Below, in pieces: positions 62,291 to 64,000 of a stretch of 64,000 bases of DNA (position 1 is its first letter; every line of letters begins with the position of its first letter). This DNA is from Rotaria macrura (lineage: Eukaryota > Rotifera > Eurotatoria > Philodinida > Philodinidae): assembly GCA_900239685.1 (NCBI GenBank), contig OENT01000130.1, forward strand, positions 62,001 through 126,000, in the 5' to 3' direction. Under the pieces are notes generated by a model, which did no database searches, was not told the origin of the DNA, and saw only the letters and a program-made list of their open reading frames with translations. Both the position numbers and the translations under genes were made by a program.

Positions 62291-64000
62291 TAAATCAGGT
62301 TACGGGTATGATTGAGTGACCATTAATTCGTTATTATGTGCGCATTAATAAGTCTGTTTTATTGAGAACCTTTCTACATGACAAGTAAGACAATCGATTC
62401 TTATAATGCAGCAACTGCTGTTACTTCGACGTTGCCTACCGAAATCGAAAATAAAACTCAACGCGTTTGCTGATTAGGTGGCCATATTCAAAGAGACATT
62501 TAATTAAGCGTGATGTTCTCACCCATCCATCGGCTAACCGTGATCAATATTCCTCTTATCTGTCTGAGTGATTTGATGATAGAAAACTAAAATTCTACTG
62601 GCTACAAGAATACTATCCGAACAAATGCATGAGCTACTACAACTTCCAAAAGAGTGGATCGAAGTTGTCTCTAACGAGAAACTCCAAAGATGTAAACGTA
62701 AGATCTGCCACCTGTAAGCATATTTATCTAGACGATGAAGTATCCTGTATTCGATAGGACTATAAGTCACTGCTGGAAGTATTAAACGACCGAATCTTCA
62801 TAATTTGCTAGACTTTCAAGCCAGTGAAGTAACGTCGTTGTAAAAAGTAGGTGAAGCATCAAAGAAAGTGGTGTACTATACTGATCGTAGACAATTTTGA
62901 TGTTGACATTATACGAAATAGCGAAATCAAATAGTAGATGAGATCATCGTACGTTTTGTTGAAAAAAGTTGAATAAGAATAAGCAAGAACTACTCAGGCT
63001 CCGTTTACCTTAATTTTATTAATGAATAGTTACTTAGTTATGCTAAAGAGTGATCAACCCATCTTACAAAAGAGTTTGCATGAACATTTCATCTTCTTTG
63101 GAGTTCGGTAAGTAAGATATGATAAACTAGAGGAATAATAAAAGAGTGATCAAAGTACGACCGACGTGATCTTCAATGAATGGAAGAGATGTAAATTTAC
63201 CGCACAATAGTATAATAGTTCATAGTGAAGGAATGCAGTGTTCTCTCACGCATAAAGGACGAGTTTGTACATGTAGAGAATATTTACCTAGTTTATTTGA
63301 TATTTATACAGCTATGAATCTGTCTTCTTTGTAATAAATCGCTGATAGTATATATTTCAGTAGAACAGGAGTTTCTGAAAAAAGCTAGTCCTCTAAGTAA
63401 TACTTTACTTACATCAGCAACAAATGAAATATCGAAGTTCTTTCTGCGTAGAAAACTGACCACAAGGTACGATAAAGAGGTTGGGTAACATATAAGTGTT
63501 AAATGTTTACATAAAACGTCAAGGGCATCTGAAACGGAAGGTATCTTTACTTGTATTTGCCGTAATATAAATGCTAGTGATATAATAAGTGTGATTTCCT
63601 GAATCTATGTCACTTTAAGTGCCTGTGTGGAAGTGTTTTCTCGCACGTGACAAGCATTTCTTTGCAAAATTATTCTGCATAACTAACCTATCAAAAAATA
63701 CTCACGTTTTCATGCGAACAAGTCTGTAAGAGATCATATCCATCCACTCAAGGGAACTGCAAATAAAGCCTAGACATTATGAGGTTTTAAATGGATGATT
63801 TCCACTGATGAAAGTTTGTCACACGGAGTGGCTCATGTGTATGTTAATGAATGTGCATCTGAATTCTCTGATGTTATAACCAATTTATCATGAGGATATG
63901 ATACAAGACGTCGACGCAAGTAGTATAATATCAGTGTTTTTATTCATGATTGTTATCAGACACATGAGAATATATTTGAAAATTTTAAACTTCTGATCTT
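62291..64000. other. Region without a supported gene
   Basis: A minus-strand frame, 62534-62770 (extending past its first Met), has balanced composition and contains EYRILHRLDKYAYRWQILRL, but I recognise no family. The remainder shows nothing identifiable before the window ends. Confidence 0.35.

Noticed and set aside
62534..62770. Minus-strand open frame with balanced composition
   Set aside because: No recognised family, no motif and no splice partner. Kept only as a remark in the region entry.

Overview
The window looks like nuclear DNA from a small invertebrate animal. It is strongly AT-rich, its genes are split by many short GT-AG introns (several only 39 to 60 nt), and the recognisable proteins are animal ones: CSB/ERCC6, PRPSAP, TOB/BTG, a SOCS protein, ITPase, trypsin-like proteases and a Ly6-type protein. 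Splice acceptors lying 0 to 6 nt before several start codons suggest spliced-leader trans-splicing. Together these traits fit a rotifer, probably a bdelloid. That assignment is inference, because no rRNA, mitochondrial or telomeric marker is present. No prokaryotic features, tRNAs, rRNAs or CRISPR arrays were seen.

Layout. 1-3.8 kb: no recognisable gene. 3.8-4.4 kb: a Ly6/uPAR-type surface protein (+). 4.4-10.8 kb: gene-poor, with a cluster of an ATTCCGTAA-like motif at 9.3-10.15 kb. 10.8-13.4 kb: an unrecognised protein made of repeats, with about one repeat per exon (+) and two possible 3' ends. 13.7-19.2 kb: two trypsin-like proteases (-) flanking a small secreted-type gene (+). 19.4-21.8 kb: ITPase and a compact SH2-SOCS protein (both -). 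21.8-27.4 kb: gene-poor, with two decayed coding-like blocks and a 20-bp palindrome. 27.4-35.1 kb: a complete CSB/ERCC6 gene in 14 exons (+), followed after 163 bp by PRPSAP in 10 exons (+, to 38.1 kb) and then by a convergent TOB/BTG gene (-, 38.3-39.1 kb). 39.1-44.6 kb: gene-poor. 44.6-49.7 kb: a Ser/Asn-rich protein gene (-) that I do not recognise. 49.7-64 kb: gene-poor, with one short unrecognised gene at 54.2 kb, decayed LINE-type reverse transcriptase fragments, and a striking GC-rich bipartite element at 57.8-59.0 kb.

The well-supported genes cover housekeeping and signalling roles: nucleotide-pool cleaning (ITPase), PRPP synthetase control (PRPSAP), transcription-coupled repair (CSB), mRNA deadenylation and antiproliferation (TOB), and cytokine-type signalling feedback (SOCS). 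They do not form one pathway. The close same-strand CSB-PRPSAP pair, with no AATAAA between them and a strong acceptor 2 nt before the second ATG, is the best candidate for an operon. Exon boundaries were derived by hand and checked for reading-frame phase.
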